From: Cristatella mucedo | Lineage: Eukaryota; Bryozoa; Phylactolaemata; Cristatellidae | DNA length: 64,000 nt | Assembly (NCBI GenBank): GCA_009760855.2 | Contig: WPIO01000086.1 | Location: 502,501 to 566,500 of the forward strand | Direction: 5' to 3' | Part shown: positions 51,454-61,242 of the stretch, one piece after another | Numbering within the stretch: the stretch's first letter is position 1 | Layout: every line of letters starts with the position of its first letter | Translations under genes and position numbers: made by a program | The notes under the pieces: generated by a model | Told to the model about the DNA's origin: nothing | The model's input: the letters and a program-made list of their open reading frames with translations, nothing else | Database searches by the model: none

Positions 51454-52408
51454 AATAATAATAATGCACTCGATAAAACAGCCTCAGAGAACTCAATCTC
51501 TTTCTAGGCTCTTCAAATTTGCGGCAAAGGGAAGCGCGATTGAATGGTGAGTAATATCATGCTTGATAAACATGAATAACATAGTTAGGGGTGACATGCA
51601 CAGGGTCAGCACGCAAATGTGGTTAGTGGCAGCATGCACAGTGTCAGCACGCATAAGCACACGAGGGAAAAATCACAGGGATGAAGTGACACAAAAGTGA
51701 GCGACAAAACCTTGAAGTCGATCGGTTTCTTGACTGGTAGTCAGTGCAGGTCGGCGAGAAGTGGTGTAATATTGCAACTGCGACGCTCACGACAGACAAG
51801 CCTGGCTGCAGAGTTTTGCACCAACTGTAATCGCCTGAATGCACATGCCGGTAGGCCAGCAAGCAGTGAGTTGCTGAAGTCGAGACGAGATGTCACGAAT
51901 GCATGGACCAACTTGGACGTGGTATCCTTATCTAAACAAGCCCGAATTTTAGCAATGTTATGAAGCTGAAAATAGGCAGATTTGACTGTGGAGCTGATAT
52001 GGTCGTCTAACGAGAGGTCGCTTTGGAATATGACACCTAGATTTCGAGCTGATTCGACAGGAGATATGCTGGCAGAGCCAATTTTGAGACAGCCTTTCCA
52101 ATCTCTGAATCACACTGGGCTTGCCCATAACTAGTAAGTTAGTTTTGTCATCGTTAAGTTTTAGAAAATTTGATGCCATCCCAGTGCGGATGTCATCAAT
52201 GCATGCAGCAAGTGAGTTTAGAGAATTTGAGGTGCTCGAAGGCTGGGAGGGATCTAAGCAAAGGTACAACTGAGTGTCATCCGCATAGAAGTGAAAGCCT
52301 AGATTGTGCTTGGCAATCACATCAGCAAGAGGGAGAGTATAAACCATGAAAAGAACCGGACCTAGCACGGAGCCCTGAGGTACTCCTTATTTCAGAGGTA
52401 CTTCAGAT
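51454..52408 (-). mobile_element. L2-A LINE insertion in the virus-like element
   Basis: (AAT)n tail at 51454, full 3' UTR, coding end, and RT region up to YADDTQLYL and QGSVLGP near 52370; 5'-truncated there. A deletion relative to the 0.7 kb copy removes part of the coding end near 51680. The reading frame 51958-52368 is nearly identical to the 0.7 kb copy. Confidence 0.92.
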
Positions 52409-52622
52409 GATTGCAATCAACCATGCCAGCTTCTTCTCCTACCACGCCACCGAAGTGTGTTACCTTCCATGTAAAAACAGCCGTGTCTGCTTTGTAATCC
52501 AGCAGATCCGTCACTTTATCACGAAATGTTTTTTTGGTTTTCTTTTTTGTTCTTGGTTTACATCCTAACAACCCCACGATGCATAGAGGAACAACCAACT
52601 GATTTCCACGAAGTCCATTCAT
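52409..52622 (-). pseudogene. Unrecognised minus-strand frame between polymerase and next gene
   Basis: About 70 codons open, with a lysine-rich centre (KPRTKKKTKK) followed by FRDKVTDLLDYK. It sits in the virus-like element and is cut on the left by the L2-A copy. I do not recognise it; it may be the start of a small basic protein or chance. Confidence 0.25.
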
Positions 52623-52681
52623 TTGCTATATAGCACTTTCTTCAACTGCTAAATTAAAAATTAAAACCTAATACAGATACT

Positions 52682-53016
52682 GACGCCATATTAAGAGTAG
52701 GTTTAACTCTCTCTGACCACCAGCGTCTAATACTCACACAGAGTAAAGATCCAGTTTCTCTAAGGTTTGCAAAGAATGCATTGGTAGGCCCGAGCAGATG
52801 CCAGAAGTTGATTCGCACATAGGATGCAAACATTCTTGTCACAAAAATACAACATGCTTGAATCGAGGAGTGCCAATTCAGGGCTAATCTTCGCTTCAGT
52901 GTAAGTCAACTCAAAGCAATGCACAGGATTAGGGGGTTCTTGAGAACATCGAAACTAAGATATTTGCTGGGCGAGAGCAACGCTTGCGGTTACCTGCAGG
53001 TAACCCTGGGAAGTTT
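52682..53016 (+). pseudogene. Small LT-x-x-Q / S-x-S-Q-L repeat protein (pX-like), broken
   Basis: One frame stays readable for about 110 codons with only two stops (about 52823 and 52859). It shows LTLSDHQ...DPVSLRFAKNAL, ILVTKIQHA, then NLRFSVSQL followed by IRGFL and a hydrophobic end. Polinton and adintovirus genomes often carry a short protein with alternating 'V-x-L-T-x-x-Q' and 'L-R-L-S-x-x-Q-L' units, compared with the adenovirus core/pX family. The assignment is by this pattern only and is tentative. Confidence 0.4.
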
Positions 53017-53019
53017 GTT

Positions 53020-54110
53020 CCAGAAGGTTCATTCAACAAGACTGGCAAATATTCCTTTGTTGATCCAAAGGTCTGTAAGGCTTATGAGTTTCAGGAAAAT
53101 GAGGCACCTCAATTCGCAGTTAGCTAGGCTTGTCTGTCATGAGCGTCGCAGTTGCCACGTCACACCACTTCTCGCCGACCTGCACTGGCTCCCAGTCAAG
53201 CAACGGATTGACTTCAAGGTTTTGTCGCTCACTTTGAGGTCACTTCATTCTTTGGCTACTGCCTAACTCTCAGATCTCATCCCCCACCAGGCCAAGCATC
53301 GTACCACCTGCTTTTCGGAATCCAACAGTCTACAAATACCTCGTACAAACCTCAAATTTCTTTGGAGACCGTGCATTTATTTTTTTATGCTCTCAAAGCC
53401 TGGAACTCTCTCCCGACTTGCGTCAGAACATCCCCTGACTTGACCACACTTAAAAAGAACTCAAAAACACACCTATTTAGACAGTATTTAGTGGGTCCCT
53501 GTGATTCGTCCTTCATGTGCTTATGCATGCTGACACTGTGCATGCTGCCACTAACCACATTTGCATGCTGACCCTGTGCATGTCACTCGTAACCATGTTA
53601 TTCATGTTTTTTATCAAGCATGATATTACTCACTATTCAATTGCGTTTCCCTTTGCAGCAAATGTAAAGCGCCTAGAAAGAGATTGAGTTCTCTGAGGGC
53701 GCTTTATCAAGTGCATTATTATTATTATTATTATTACTATTATTACACTGTAGTCCTGCAGTTTGAATGTTGAGAAACTTGGTACTCCGCTGAAATATTT
53801 AACCACTTTGGGCATAGGAGGAGCCCCAAAAGAATCAAAGTAGAAGCAATTAGCACCCTGTTTGCAACAAGCAACCCACAGATAGATTCCGAGCTCTTTT
53901 CTATCTGTGTTGCAAATAAAACATTCCATTACTTGTGGTCTCAGTTGGGTCAACTCATCTCTTGCGAACACACCGCAGAATTTTATTTGGTATCTCTAGT
54001 TCCTTAAAGTATTCCAGCAGTTCAGTGTCTGTTAGTGCTGATTACTTTTTTTTTTTTAGTTCACTAAGAGCTACGTGCAATTCGCGAAGTAGTTTTTCTT
54101 CGGTCCTCTT
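53020..54110 (-). pseudogene. Adenain-like cysteine protease, split by a LINE
   Basis: Processing protease of adenovirus/Polinton type, read on the minus strand. From about 54100 to 53743: LTDTELLEYFKELEIP, then (shifted) FARDELTQL, MECFICNTD, LWVACCKQGANCFYFDSFGAPP and FKLQDYSV. After the L2-A insertion the frame resumes at 53117 with NCELRCLIFLKL, equivalent to the C-terminal Cys-containing 'C-G-x-x-C-L-x-F-L' block, and ends near 53020. The usual catalytic histidine before W-V is missing (I-Y-L-W-V), and a T-run with a frameshift lies near 54050. It runs opposite to the neighbouring genes. Confidence 0.8.
53118..53742 (+). mobile_element. L2-A LINE insertion in the protease remnant
   Basis: Plus-sense codons from GCTAGGCTTGTCTGTCATGAGCG through CTTTGGAGACCGTGCATTT to the 3' UTR and a long (ATT)n tail ending near 53742. 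5'-truncated. Confidence 0.92.
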
Positions 54111-54352
54111 CATGCCAGTACCTCTAGGCCTACCATGCGTCCTTGGCCTCTAGGTTCGCCATGCGTCAATACTCCAGCGCCCAATTATGCATGACGTAGT
54201 GGAACGAGTTTAGACTTCTTGTGGTCACAGACAATGCAGATTGCTTTTACGATGGCTCTAGTACCCTTTGGACCTTGAATCTCACTGTACTCTGATTATC
54301 AATGGGTTACTTAAACTTCAGCAGTAGATATTTCCTTCCATTTCTATATATT
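54111..54352 (-). other. Virus-like element, possible small gene
   Basis: Minus-strand translation shows EIQGPKGTRAIVKAICIVC followed by DHKKSK; one C-x-x-C pair only within a broken frame. Could be an upstream part of the protease operon side or a separate small protein; not recognised. Confidence 0.25.
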
Positions 54353-55079
54353 TGTATCCAGGCTGGGTTCGGTTTGCGGGGACCAGGCAGCTGTAATGAG
54401 TGTCACCGGCTAGGCCGCGGTCGGACCTATGCATTGCCGGACGTGTGGTGAAGAGAGGTCACCAGGGCTCATGGTTACGGGAAGTTGGCCAAGTAAGTCG
54501 TTGTGTTGGAGGCTCCCGGTCTCGCTGAGTTATGCACCTGGATTCGTGCAGGCGTGCTCCGGCGATGCTGCCACACACGCAAAGGAACGAGTACCCATGG
54601 CCCGAGTGTAGCTGGATAGCTCGCTCGTTGTTGACTTGTATATTCCCCGTTCCCCGTGTAGCGTGTTCGTGACCCCCATCGTGTGTTGGCGTCTTTTGGT
54701 GGAAGCTTACGACTGCGGTAGTTGTCGACTCGGACTAGCCAAGCAGTTACTCAGCCAGCCGGGTTTTGGACGGCGTACGCTCGTACTGTTGGATTCAGAG
54801 TCAGCACAACGACAGGACTGCAGAAGCCGACTGACCCCAACTAACACGTTTGTTTGCGCGTGCTGCGTCGTCTTGCGCCCCATAGTGTACTGTGTATAGG
54901 ACCCTCCTTGTAGACTTGTTTAGTTCCCCTGTTATTGTTGGCGCATGCGTTGTTATAAAGGGGTATAACCTGACGGCCGCTCGTCTTACCCTAGCTCGGC
55001 GGCATGGCGAGCGGCAGCGTGGCCGGAGTATGGCGGGGTTTGGCGGGAATTGGCCTCTGACCCCTGGAACTCGGTTACA
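54353..55079 (+). mobile_element. Solo LTR, family 1, copy 2 (727 bp)
   Basis: Starts TGTATCCAGGCTGGG and ends ACTCGGTTACA; flanked by TATT at 54349-54352 and 55080-55083, a 4-bp target duplication. TATAAAG at 54954-54960 marks the likely promoter, leaving about 120 bp to the 3' end. It is inserted directly in front of the ATPase remnant (TATT then ATG at 55083-55085). Confidence 0.88.
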
Positions 55080-55082
55080 TAT

Positions 55083-55695
55083 TATGTCACTAAAAGTTGA
55101 AGCGTTTGATTTTGGGCAAAATTCTGCAACTGGTCATAGAGAACCTTTGCCAAGTGTGCCAATTCGCGCTTTAGTACTAGGCCCAAGTAGGCCTGGTCAA
55201 GCAGTTGGTTATGAATTGGATAGGCTATGGAATGTTAAACTATGATACTTGAATGAAGTTGTACAAAAGCCTAATGTCAATGACTGACAACATTGCGAAA
55301 GGCGCTTATGTTTTGGTCGATGGCGTCGAGCAGACGCCAGATGGTGATTCATACAGAGGATGCAAAATTTTTGTTTCGCTTGGTGATTTAAGGACTGAAG
55401 ACATAACAAAGATTCTAGATTACTTTACAAGAGGGTTAAACATCTTTTACCTTGCTCAAGGCTTCACTAACATCCCCAGACGTGAAATCAGGAACAACAT
55501 TAGCATGATAATCATCTTCAAACAGAATGCAACTGATACTGAATACATCCACGATGCGTACACTGGAGACATTGATCGCAAACAATTCCGTGATTGGCTG
55601 AACTCCTGCTCAAGAAATAGGTTTGGCTACTGTGTAATTGACCTAACCAAAACTGAATGTGAAGGTAGATTTTGGTCTGTCGACGGTGAAGGTTA
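55083..55695 (+). pseudogene. A32-like packaging ATPase, broken
   Basis: FtsK/HerA-type ATPase thought to drive genome packaging. The first frame (ATG at 55083) reads EAFDFGQNSATGHREPLP and LVLGPSRPGQAV, a degenerate Walker A (normally G-x-S-G-S-G-K). After a frameshift near 55245 the second frame holds the family block YRGCKIFVSLGDLRTEDI, NIFYLAQGFTNIPRREIRNN, IIIFKQN, DAYTGDIDRKQFRDW and RFGYCVIDL. Length fits the C-terminal two thirds of such ATPases. Inactive: Walker A lost and frame broken. The solo LTR now occupies its upstream region. Confidence 0.82.
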
Positions 55696-55839
55696 ACAAT
55701 TGATAAATGTTTTAAATGAAAAGTAACACAAGATACAGGACGATGCTGGGAGAAAGATTTATACAAAGCGCGGCAAGAAGTATCGGGGAAGCGTGTATGA
55801 AGCGGTTGATTAAGAGATTAGACTGCAGGATTTTCAGGA

Positions 55840-55941
55840 TTTGCGCGTGATTCCCCTGAGTTGCAGAATTATCTAGAAATTCTGAGACATCAGGCAAAAA
55901 TTGAGCATAGGGATTCTGTTGAGATGCATTTGGATCAAAGG

Positions 55942-56024
<83 letters not shown>

Positions 56025-56722
56025 AAAACTTATGAATCTGGTAACTTTGCACTTGAGAAGTTGAAGAAGACTAGGCATGTTCTTGTTTGGCAAATTGAGA
56101 CAAAGCAAGCAATAGAAAGCTATAAGCCGGAACCTGATGTTTCTCTGACAGTTGGCAGATTTACTGAAGCTGTTAGAGAAAAGAAGTACCAAACAGCGAT
56201 TGGGGATGCAAATGCTGCGAAGACAAATGCCCCTAATGAGCAAAGTAAAAGTGTTTTTGATGCTATTTAGAAGGACATTGCTGACCGGCTGGGAATTAAT
56301 CCAAGCAATAGTACCCCAGAGCCAACTCGTGTCAAATTTTATAGCACTTTGAAAGATTTGTCTCAAGAGAAGAAGTTACCTGCTGCTGTTAAGCAATTGG
56401 TGCAGGAGTACGAAGAGAGTAGAGATGAGAGCATATTTCAAAAAATATTTGAGAAATTATCAGATAAAGATCTCAAACACTTAGAATCAGAGAATAGGTT
56501 CCACGAAGGACCTGTTAGTGTGATGTCCCGAGTACAAGCCATGGAAAAATTGGAACGGGAGTTACACAAGTTCCTCTGATTGTTAAGAGTGAGGCAGAAG
56601 TACTAGAGAAGTTGGAATTGTGGATGAGCGAATTAATAGCCGGAAACACAAGAGTAATTAGTTCTATTAGTGCAGCAGTAGATTATCTTGTGAAATCGCA
56701 AGGTGCTCCTAAAAAAACTTAG
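55840..56722 (+). pseudogene. Unrecognised helical protein(s) of the virus-like element, with (GA)n expansion
   Basis: Frame from about 55846: DSPELQNYLEILRHQ and HLDQRAF, then the (GA)n tract (Arg-Glu repeat), then in another frame FALEKLKKTRHVLVWQIETK, a stop at about 56268, and DRLGINPSN...KLSDKDLKHLESENRF to a stop at 56579. An overlapping frame continues VPLIVKSEAEVLEKLELWMSEL and ends at 56722. Strongly helical and charged, no known motif. Position between ATPase and capsid-like genes suggests a structural or DNA-associated virion protein; this is inference. Confidence 0.5.
55948..56022. repeat. (GA)n microsatellite inside a gene remnant
   Basis: About 75 bp of GA dinucleotides between two coding pieces of the same broken gene. 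Confidence 0.96.
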
Positions 56723-56761
56723 CCAAAATCTATGCACTTTTGTTTAATCTTAGTATATAGA

Positions 56762-57508
56762 AATGTCTGAGTTAGTGAGTATTAATCAAGAGATGTTGAA
56801 GAGCCTTGAAGCTATAAGAAGAGCGTCTCAATCAAAGCCTGAGGGATGTGTTCAAAATTTCACGGAAAACAAGTTCTGGTAGGATCGAATAGGGGACCTA
56901 ATTAGGCAAACCATAACAATTAGTCCAGGGATTTATTCTGCTGTATCGGATGATGTGAACTTTGGGATCGCTGACACGATACATAATTAAATAACTCAAT
57001 CAGGTGCAACTACTGACAAGTTTGAACTAGGGATTGATACCGCGACTTCCAACTCTCGGATTAAGATGCTGTAGGATGGATATTTCTTGCAAACAAGTCT
57101 ACTGTTGTTGTATTCTCGGTTTTCCTGGTTCTGTTACACAACAGACCCAAGCTTCACAGCAATGTATCCTAGCATTACTGATCCAGAAACTTGTACACAA
57201 GTACAAAAGTTGTCTCTGAAAATGAAGTAGTTGTTTCTGACGTAACTTTCATAGTTGTGAATTGCAATTTAGTCGCAAGTGGTTCAAAGTTACGTCAATG
57301 GTGAAGAGTCTCAGGTCCTTATGAGTGTTGCTTACAATTTCTATCCTCGGGAGCAAGTGTTATATGAGCCAAATACTATTGAGTATCATGATTTGGCAGG
57401 AGAGACAGTTTCAGATATATTGATCTCAGTAACGAACCAAGACAGAAGATTTTTAGACTGGTTTGCAGTAGTTGGCATTTGTAATAGAAATTGTTTAAGT
57501 ATAATATA
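56762..57508 (+). pseudogene. Probable capsid/penton-like protein 1, broken
   Basis: Starts at an ATG (56762) with a helical lead (INQEMLKSLEAIRRASQ), a stop at about 56881, then RIGDLIRQTITISPGIYSA and NFGIADTIHN, further stops and shifts, ILGFPGSVTQ near 57110, and a last frame ending 57508 with NFYPREQVLYEPNTIEYHDL and WFAVVG. The pattern 'I-T-I-x-P-G-x-Y' followed by 'L-G-F' and a P-x-x-x-L-Y-x-P-N stretch is like penton/minor capsid proteins of Polintons. Tentative; alternative is an unrelated virion protein. Confidence 0.4.
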
Positions 57509-57511
57509 AGA

Positions 57512-57999
57512 ATGTCAATAAGATTAACTGGGACTACTGGTTCCGTTTCAAACAAGTTGAGTCCTCCAATTATTCTCAGGGAGAAGGGATTTAACCAAGT
57601 TGGGCTTAGAAGAGAAGAGTTTGTTTACACTAACAAAGTAATCTTGAAGTAGTTCAAGGCATGAATGATTTGTTTTGGTACAAACGGTCTATGACGGAGA
57701 CTTCTGCTGTTTCAATTAGAGTTCCTTCTGTGTATTACGATTCAACAAACACAGCAAATACATTTAATGCAAGCCTCAAGCTTTTGCCTGATGCACAAAG
57801 CAGAAACTCAGACTTATTCTAGCCAACACAAAAGAGTGACACTGGGGTTAGGTTTAGTGTTGATACCGACGACAAATTCATAATGCAGGTTGTAGGAGAT
57901 TACGTTGTTTGGTTGGTTAGTAATGCTTCTGGCTTTATTGAAACAATCGGTGATACACTAGGCTTTAATTCTAATGAACAAGGTGCAATGTGCAATTAA
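57512..57999 (+). pseudogene. Probable capsid/penton-like protein 2, broken
   Basis: ATG at 57512: RLTGTTGSVSNKLSPPIILR and GLRREEFVYTNKVIL, then a frameshift near 57650, DLFWYKRSM, AVSIRVPSVYYDS, FNASLKLLPDA, a stop at about 57821, VRFSVDTDDKFIMQVVGDYV and a final TLGFNSNEQG to a stop at 57999. The layout (short strands, VPSVYY, then LGF) resembles the small jelly-roll penton of Polinton-like elements. Tentative. Confidence 0.42.
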
Positions 58000-58010
58000 A
58001 ACTAGAGCTC

Positions 58011-58940
58011 GGCGTAAAACTATTTCTTGCCCCTTTGCAGTGGATTCGGTGGATAGAGATATTTCTCAGGCCCATTGCAGTCGATTGCAAAAGGTGAATG
58101 TCAGTGCCAATGCAAGTGAAATTGCATGAGTACAATTTCCACAGAATTTAATGTCATATGAAATCATAAAAGGAGGTTCTCACTCGGAATTCCTTTTATT
58201 TTTGAATAGAATGCTCTAGATTTTGGTGGATTTCGGTATTGGTCAAAGTTCGCTGCAGTCTATTACAGTGGACTTTGTGAGAACGCGAAAGCGGAATCTC
58301 GAGACATTTTGGCGTACATTTTAAATGCAGCCTAGTTTATTTTACAAAATTTTTGCGGGTTTTTGCAGCCGATTTGCTGTGGATTTTAGGCAACCTAAAG
58401 TGGATTTTGGTAGATTGCGGCTGGTACGGTATACGGGCTCGTGCACATAATGGAGACGAAGATGAGCATTGCCCCCACAAGCCAGTTGGTGGACGGCCGA
58501 CGACGGCTGTATTGTATCGTACGCAGGCAAACTCGAGAAAGCGAGCGTACGTCCGGATGTACTAGTCGTCGTGGAAGCAGCTCCGGAGCGCCGGTAGAGA
58601 AATGAAGAGAATGAGAGGGGAGGAGAGACCGAGAATGGATAGTATGCGTACAGGTCGACGCACGAGCAGAATTATTTTGCTGCAAGACTAGCGTGTCACG
58701 CGACCGCAGCTTACCCGTTCCAATTAAATCCAGCTTAGTTAGCCGATACTGTCCAACTGCAGCACCTAAGGAGGCGGTACTCAGCGCGCCCAATGGCCGG
58801 GCGGAATGGTGTCCACCGTCTTCGCAGCTTCCTAGCATGTGAGTACATAAGCGCGAAATGGTATGAAGTTAGTGGACATGCATATAATGAAAGATATGCT
58901 ACACTATTCACTCAAAGTTAGGGCTCGGAAACGCTAATGT
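58011..58940. other. Right flank of the virus-like element, unassigned
   Basis: Repeated short 'GTGGATTT(C/T)GGT' phrases occur between 58030 and 58420 and again at 58960, otherwise nothing recognised. A 147-codon minus-strand open frame (58838-58395) has no recognisable motif. Confidence 0.35.
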
Positions 58941-58949
58941 CCAGTTGAT

Positions 58950-59760
58950 TTCAGCATTAGAGTGGATTTCGGTAATTCGGCGTACACCTCCTGCAGCGTA
59001 AGGTCGCCCCGGGCATCCGGCTTGAGGCTCGAAAAACCTGACGGCTAATCAAGGGGGCGTGGTTAGGGCCATAGTGCATACTCCGCTGACCGTCAGGGGC
59101 GCTCCGGTCGCATCGACCGGGATAACCCATATCGGTGCGCGCTCTGGACCGAAGTGGGGTAGTTCCCCGCGAGGCGTTCGGCCGTGTCCCAACCGTCGCA
59201 GTCGGCTCGATCGAGGGATTTCGCGCGTGGTCCCTGTTACGCACACACGATCGGTAAGCTCACTGCATCTGTGCCTCGCTTCGCTTCGGTTCGCTGGGCC
59301 GGCTCTCGAAAGACAACGGCTCGCCGAGCCTTTCGTGGTAAGCTGGGGGGGGGGGGGCGGCGGCTACAGAGGGGAACTTCCGGATAAAATATCAGTTTTG
59401 CAGTCGTCTTGTTTTGAAATCGGCGGCCGTCTTGACGTTGTCCAAATAACCCGCCTCTCGGTTCCGCCGCCCGGTCGCCGCAGAGGTTAGACCGCTTTTT
59501 TTCGCGTTCGCTTGTTAGTCGCCTGACCAGGTCGCTCGGCTTTGCCTCGCCGTTGCTTGGCTCAGCCGCAGCTGCAGGCCACGACCATTGACCTCTTGTG
59601 TGCAGAATTGAGCCTACTGCTTAATCCGAGATCGCGTCATGCTATCGCCGAGGCCATCGGCCGCCCAGCCGAAGGCTTGCCGGGTGGAGCTGAGCTCGCT
59701 GACTACTGCTCGGCCAAGGGAAGCTAGCCCTTCCCTCGGTGACTGCCATCGAGTGGCCGG
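58950..59760. promoter_or_regulatory. CpG-rich island-like region
   Basis: High GC with dense CpG (for example 59090-59330 and 59440-59540), a G-run at 59346-59357 and donor-like GTAAGC at 59252 and 59339. It looks like a CpG-island promoter or 5' non-coding exon; no coding exon follows that I can recognise before the LINE at 61.2 kb. Confidence 0.4.
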
Positions 59761-60700
59761 CTCTCTCTCTCTCTCTCTCGAAGGGCTGGGGGCGGTGTCG
59801 GTTGCATCGCCAAGCTCCCTCTGCTTGGATGCTGGCTCGGCCAGTCAGCTCAGTAGGCTGGCCTCTGCTTTCGGTCGGCTGGGTCAATCCAGTTCTGCCA
59901 ACTAGCTGCCGTTCCGGTACCTGGCCCAAGACGGTGACCGTGGGGGCTGGCCTTCTGCTTCGTCAGCTATTTTAATGGCTTGATAACCCGATACCACTGA
60001 CGCTTGGTGACAGTGCCATCGGCAGCTCACGTGCAATTGTGCTGTGTTGCCGGCATGTGGTAAGTCTCCATGCAGTTGCGTCTGGTTCAATATGCAGGCC
60101 GACGAATATCACGTTCTTTTCTTCTATTGGCCACGAGATGCCTATGCGTTTAGAAATTGCGCATGTTAACACTAGTCCTTTCCAGCAGGCGAAAATTGCA
60201 GCCTTGGGGAGATTTTAGTGCTCTGGGGCACTATATAAATGTTGAGCTAGTAGTCAACAATAGTGTTCGTAATAATCTATTAGTATTAAAATTAATAGTA
60301 AGAATTTTATAATATGAGCTACGATGTCCCACCAGAGTGTAGTGTTAGCCAAGTTTAACGACCTGATGGCAACTGATTCAAACTGTGGCCCATGCGAAAA
60401 ACTTCAGGTCTTATAGCCAAGCGAATCACGAGCAGCAATTGCAGCTCCGTCTCCCAGCTTGTCCGACCTCAAGGACTGAAAGAATAAGAATCCAGGTGCG
60501 GTGGTTTTAGATATGCAGCCACCAGAGATGGGTGTCATCAAAGTCTCGGTAAGCTGAAATGCATCTAGCTTTTCAATGATTTGCTATTGTGGATAAGTGG
60601 CCCCTAAGTTTTTAATGAGAAAACATTTAAAAGGCAGCATTTCGGGCGGCTGACTGGAAGTAGTGGGCTGCAGTAAGTATTCCTAGCAGTTACAGGCCGA
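59761..60700. other. Unassigned
   Basis: No gene or repeat recognised. Confidence 0.4.
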
Positions 60701-60842
60701 CTGCAACTGCAGGTCCAGGTACGACCTAGGTCGTGGGTTCGAATCCTGCACTGGGTAGATCCTTTATTGCCAACTGCAAGGGGTGGCGATAGCCGTTAAG
60801 GCTCACCTGCCGATATACAAGTGAAGCTGTTGTAGTTATTTT
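60701..60842 (+). mobile_element. SINE-1 copy
   Basis: GACCTAGGTCGTGGGTTCGAATCCTGC (box B), GATCCTTTATTGCCAACTGCAAGGGGTGGCGATAGCCGTTAAGGCTC and GAAGCTGTTGTAGTT. Confidence 0.9.
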
Positions 60843-61242
60843 CATATCTATTTAGCCAAGTTTAAGAGAAGCAGACTGCAGACCGTTGCCTGCTAGTTGC
60901 AGCCTGCAGTTTAACCCATAGTTTGCATGCTGTGCTTTATCCTGTGTTCGAGTGGTTGTGCAACCAGTCGACTACCTTAGCGGTGTGCTATCAAGTTCCC
61001 TCAAGTTGGCTGTCGTCATGCAATGTAGCTCAGTTGTCATTTGCCAGATCTATGGTATGCTGTTACTCAGGTCTTAGCGGCTGCAAACTTAGTGCTGGGC
61101 AGTTGCTGCATCTTTTGCCTAAGGCAATGAAAGATTCTGGTAAAATAGATTTCCTTCTATAGTAGATACTGTCTCATTGAACGAACATCCACTCAAGCAA
61201 TGGGGGAGCTGACGGCATTGCCCCAATTCTCTTCCTATACAG
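60843..61242. other. Unassigned
   Basis: No gene or repeat recognised. Confidence 0.4.

Larger units (their letters stand above)
48669..58010. mobile_element. Decayed Polinton/adintovirus-like element
   Basis: An AT-rich block with the gene set of Polinton/Maverick or adintovirus-type double-stranded DNA elements: protein-primed family B polymerase, an adenovirus-type protease, an A32-like packaging ATPase and probable capsid proteins. All genes carry stops or frameshifts. Two L2-A copies, a solo LTR and a (GA)n tract lie inside. No integrase and no terminal inverted repeats were found, and the polymerase lacks its N-terminal part, so both ends appear lost. Old inactive copy. Confidence 0.85.

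Noticed and set aside
53011-53118. Plus-strand frame KFVPEGSFNKTGKYSFVDPK... as a viral gene end
   Set aside because: It is antisense to the C-terminal protease block, which is placed exactly where the LINE-split protease should continue. The frame also needs a shift from the upstream plus-strand gene.
46078-55079. Inverted 0.7-kb repeats as terminal inverted repeats of the viral element
   Set aside because: Each repeat has TG...CA ends and its own 4-bp target duplication, and viral genes continue outside the right copy (ATPase and capsid-like genes).
54636-55245. Protein-coding frames at 54636-54899 and 54892-55082
   Set aside because: They lie within the solo LTR; only the part from 55083 onward belongs to a gene remnant (ATPase).
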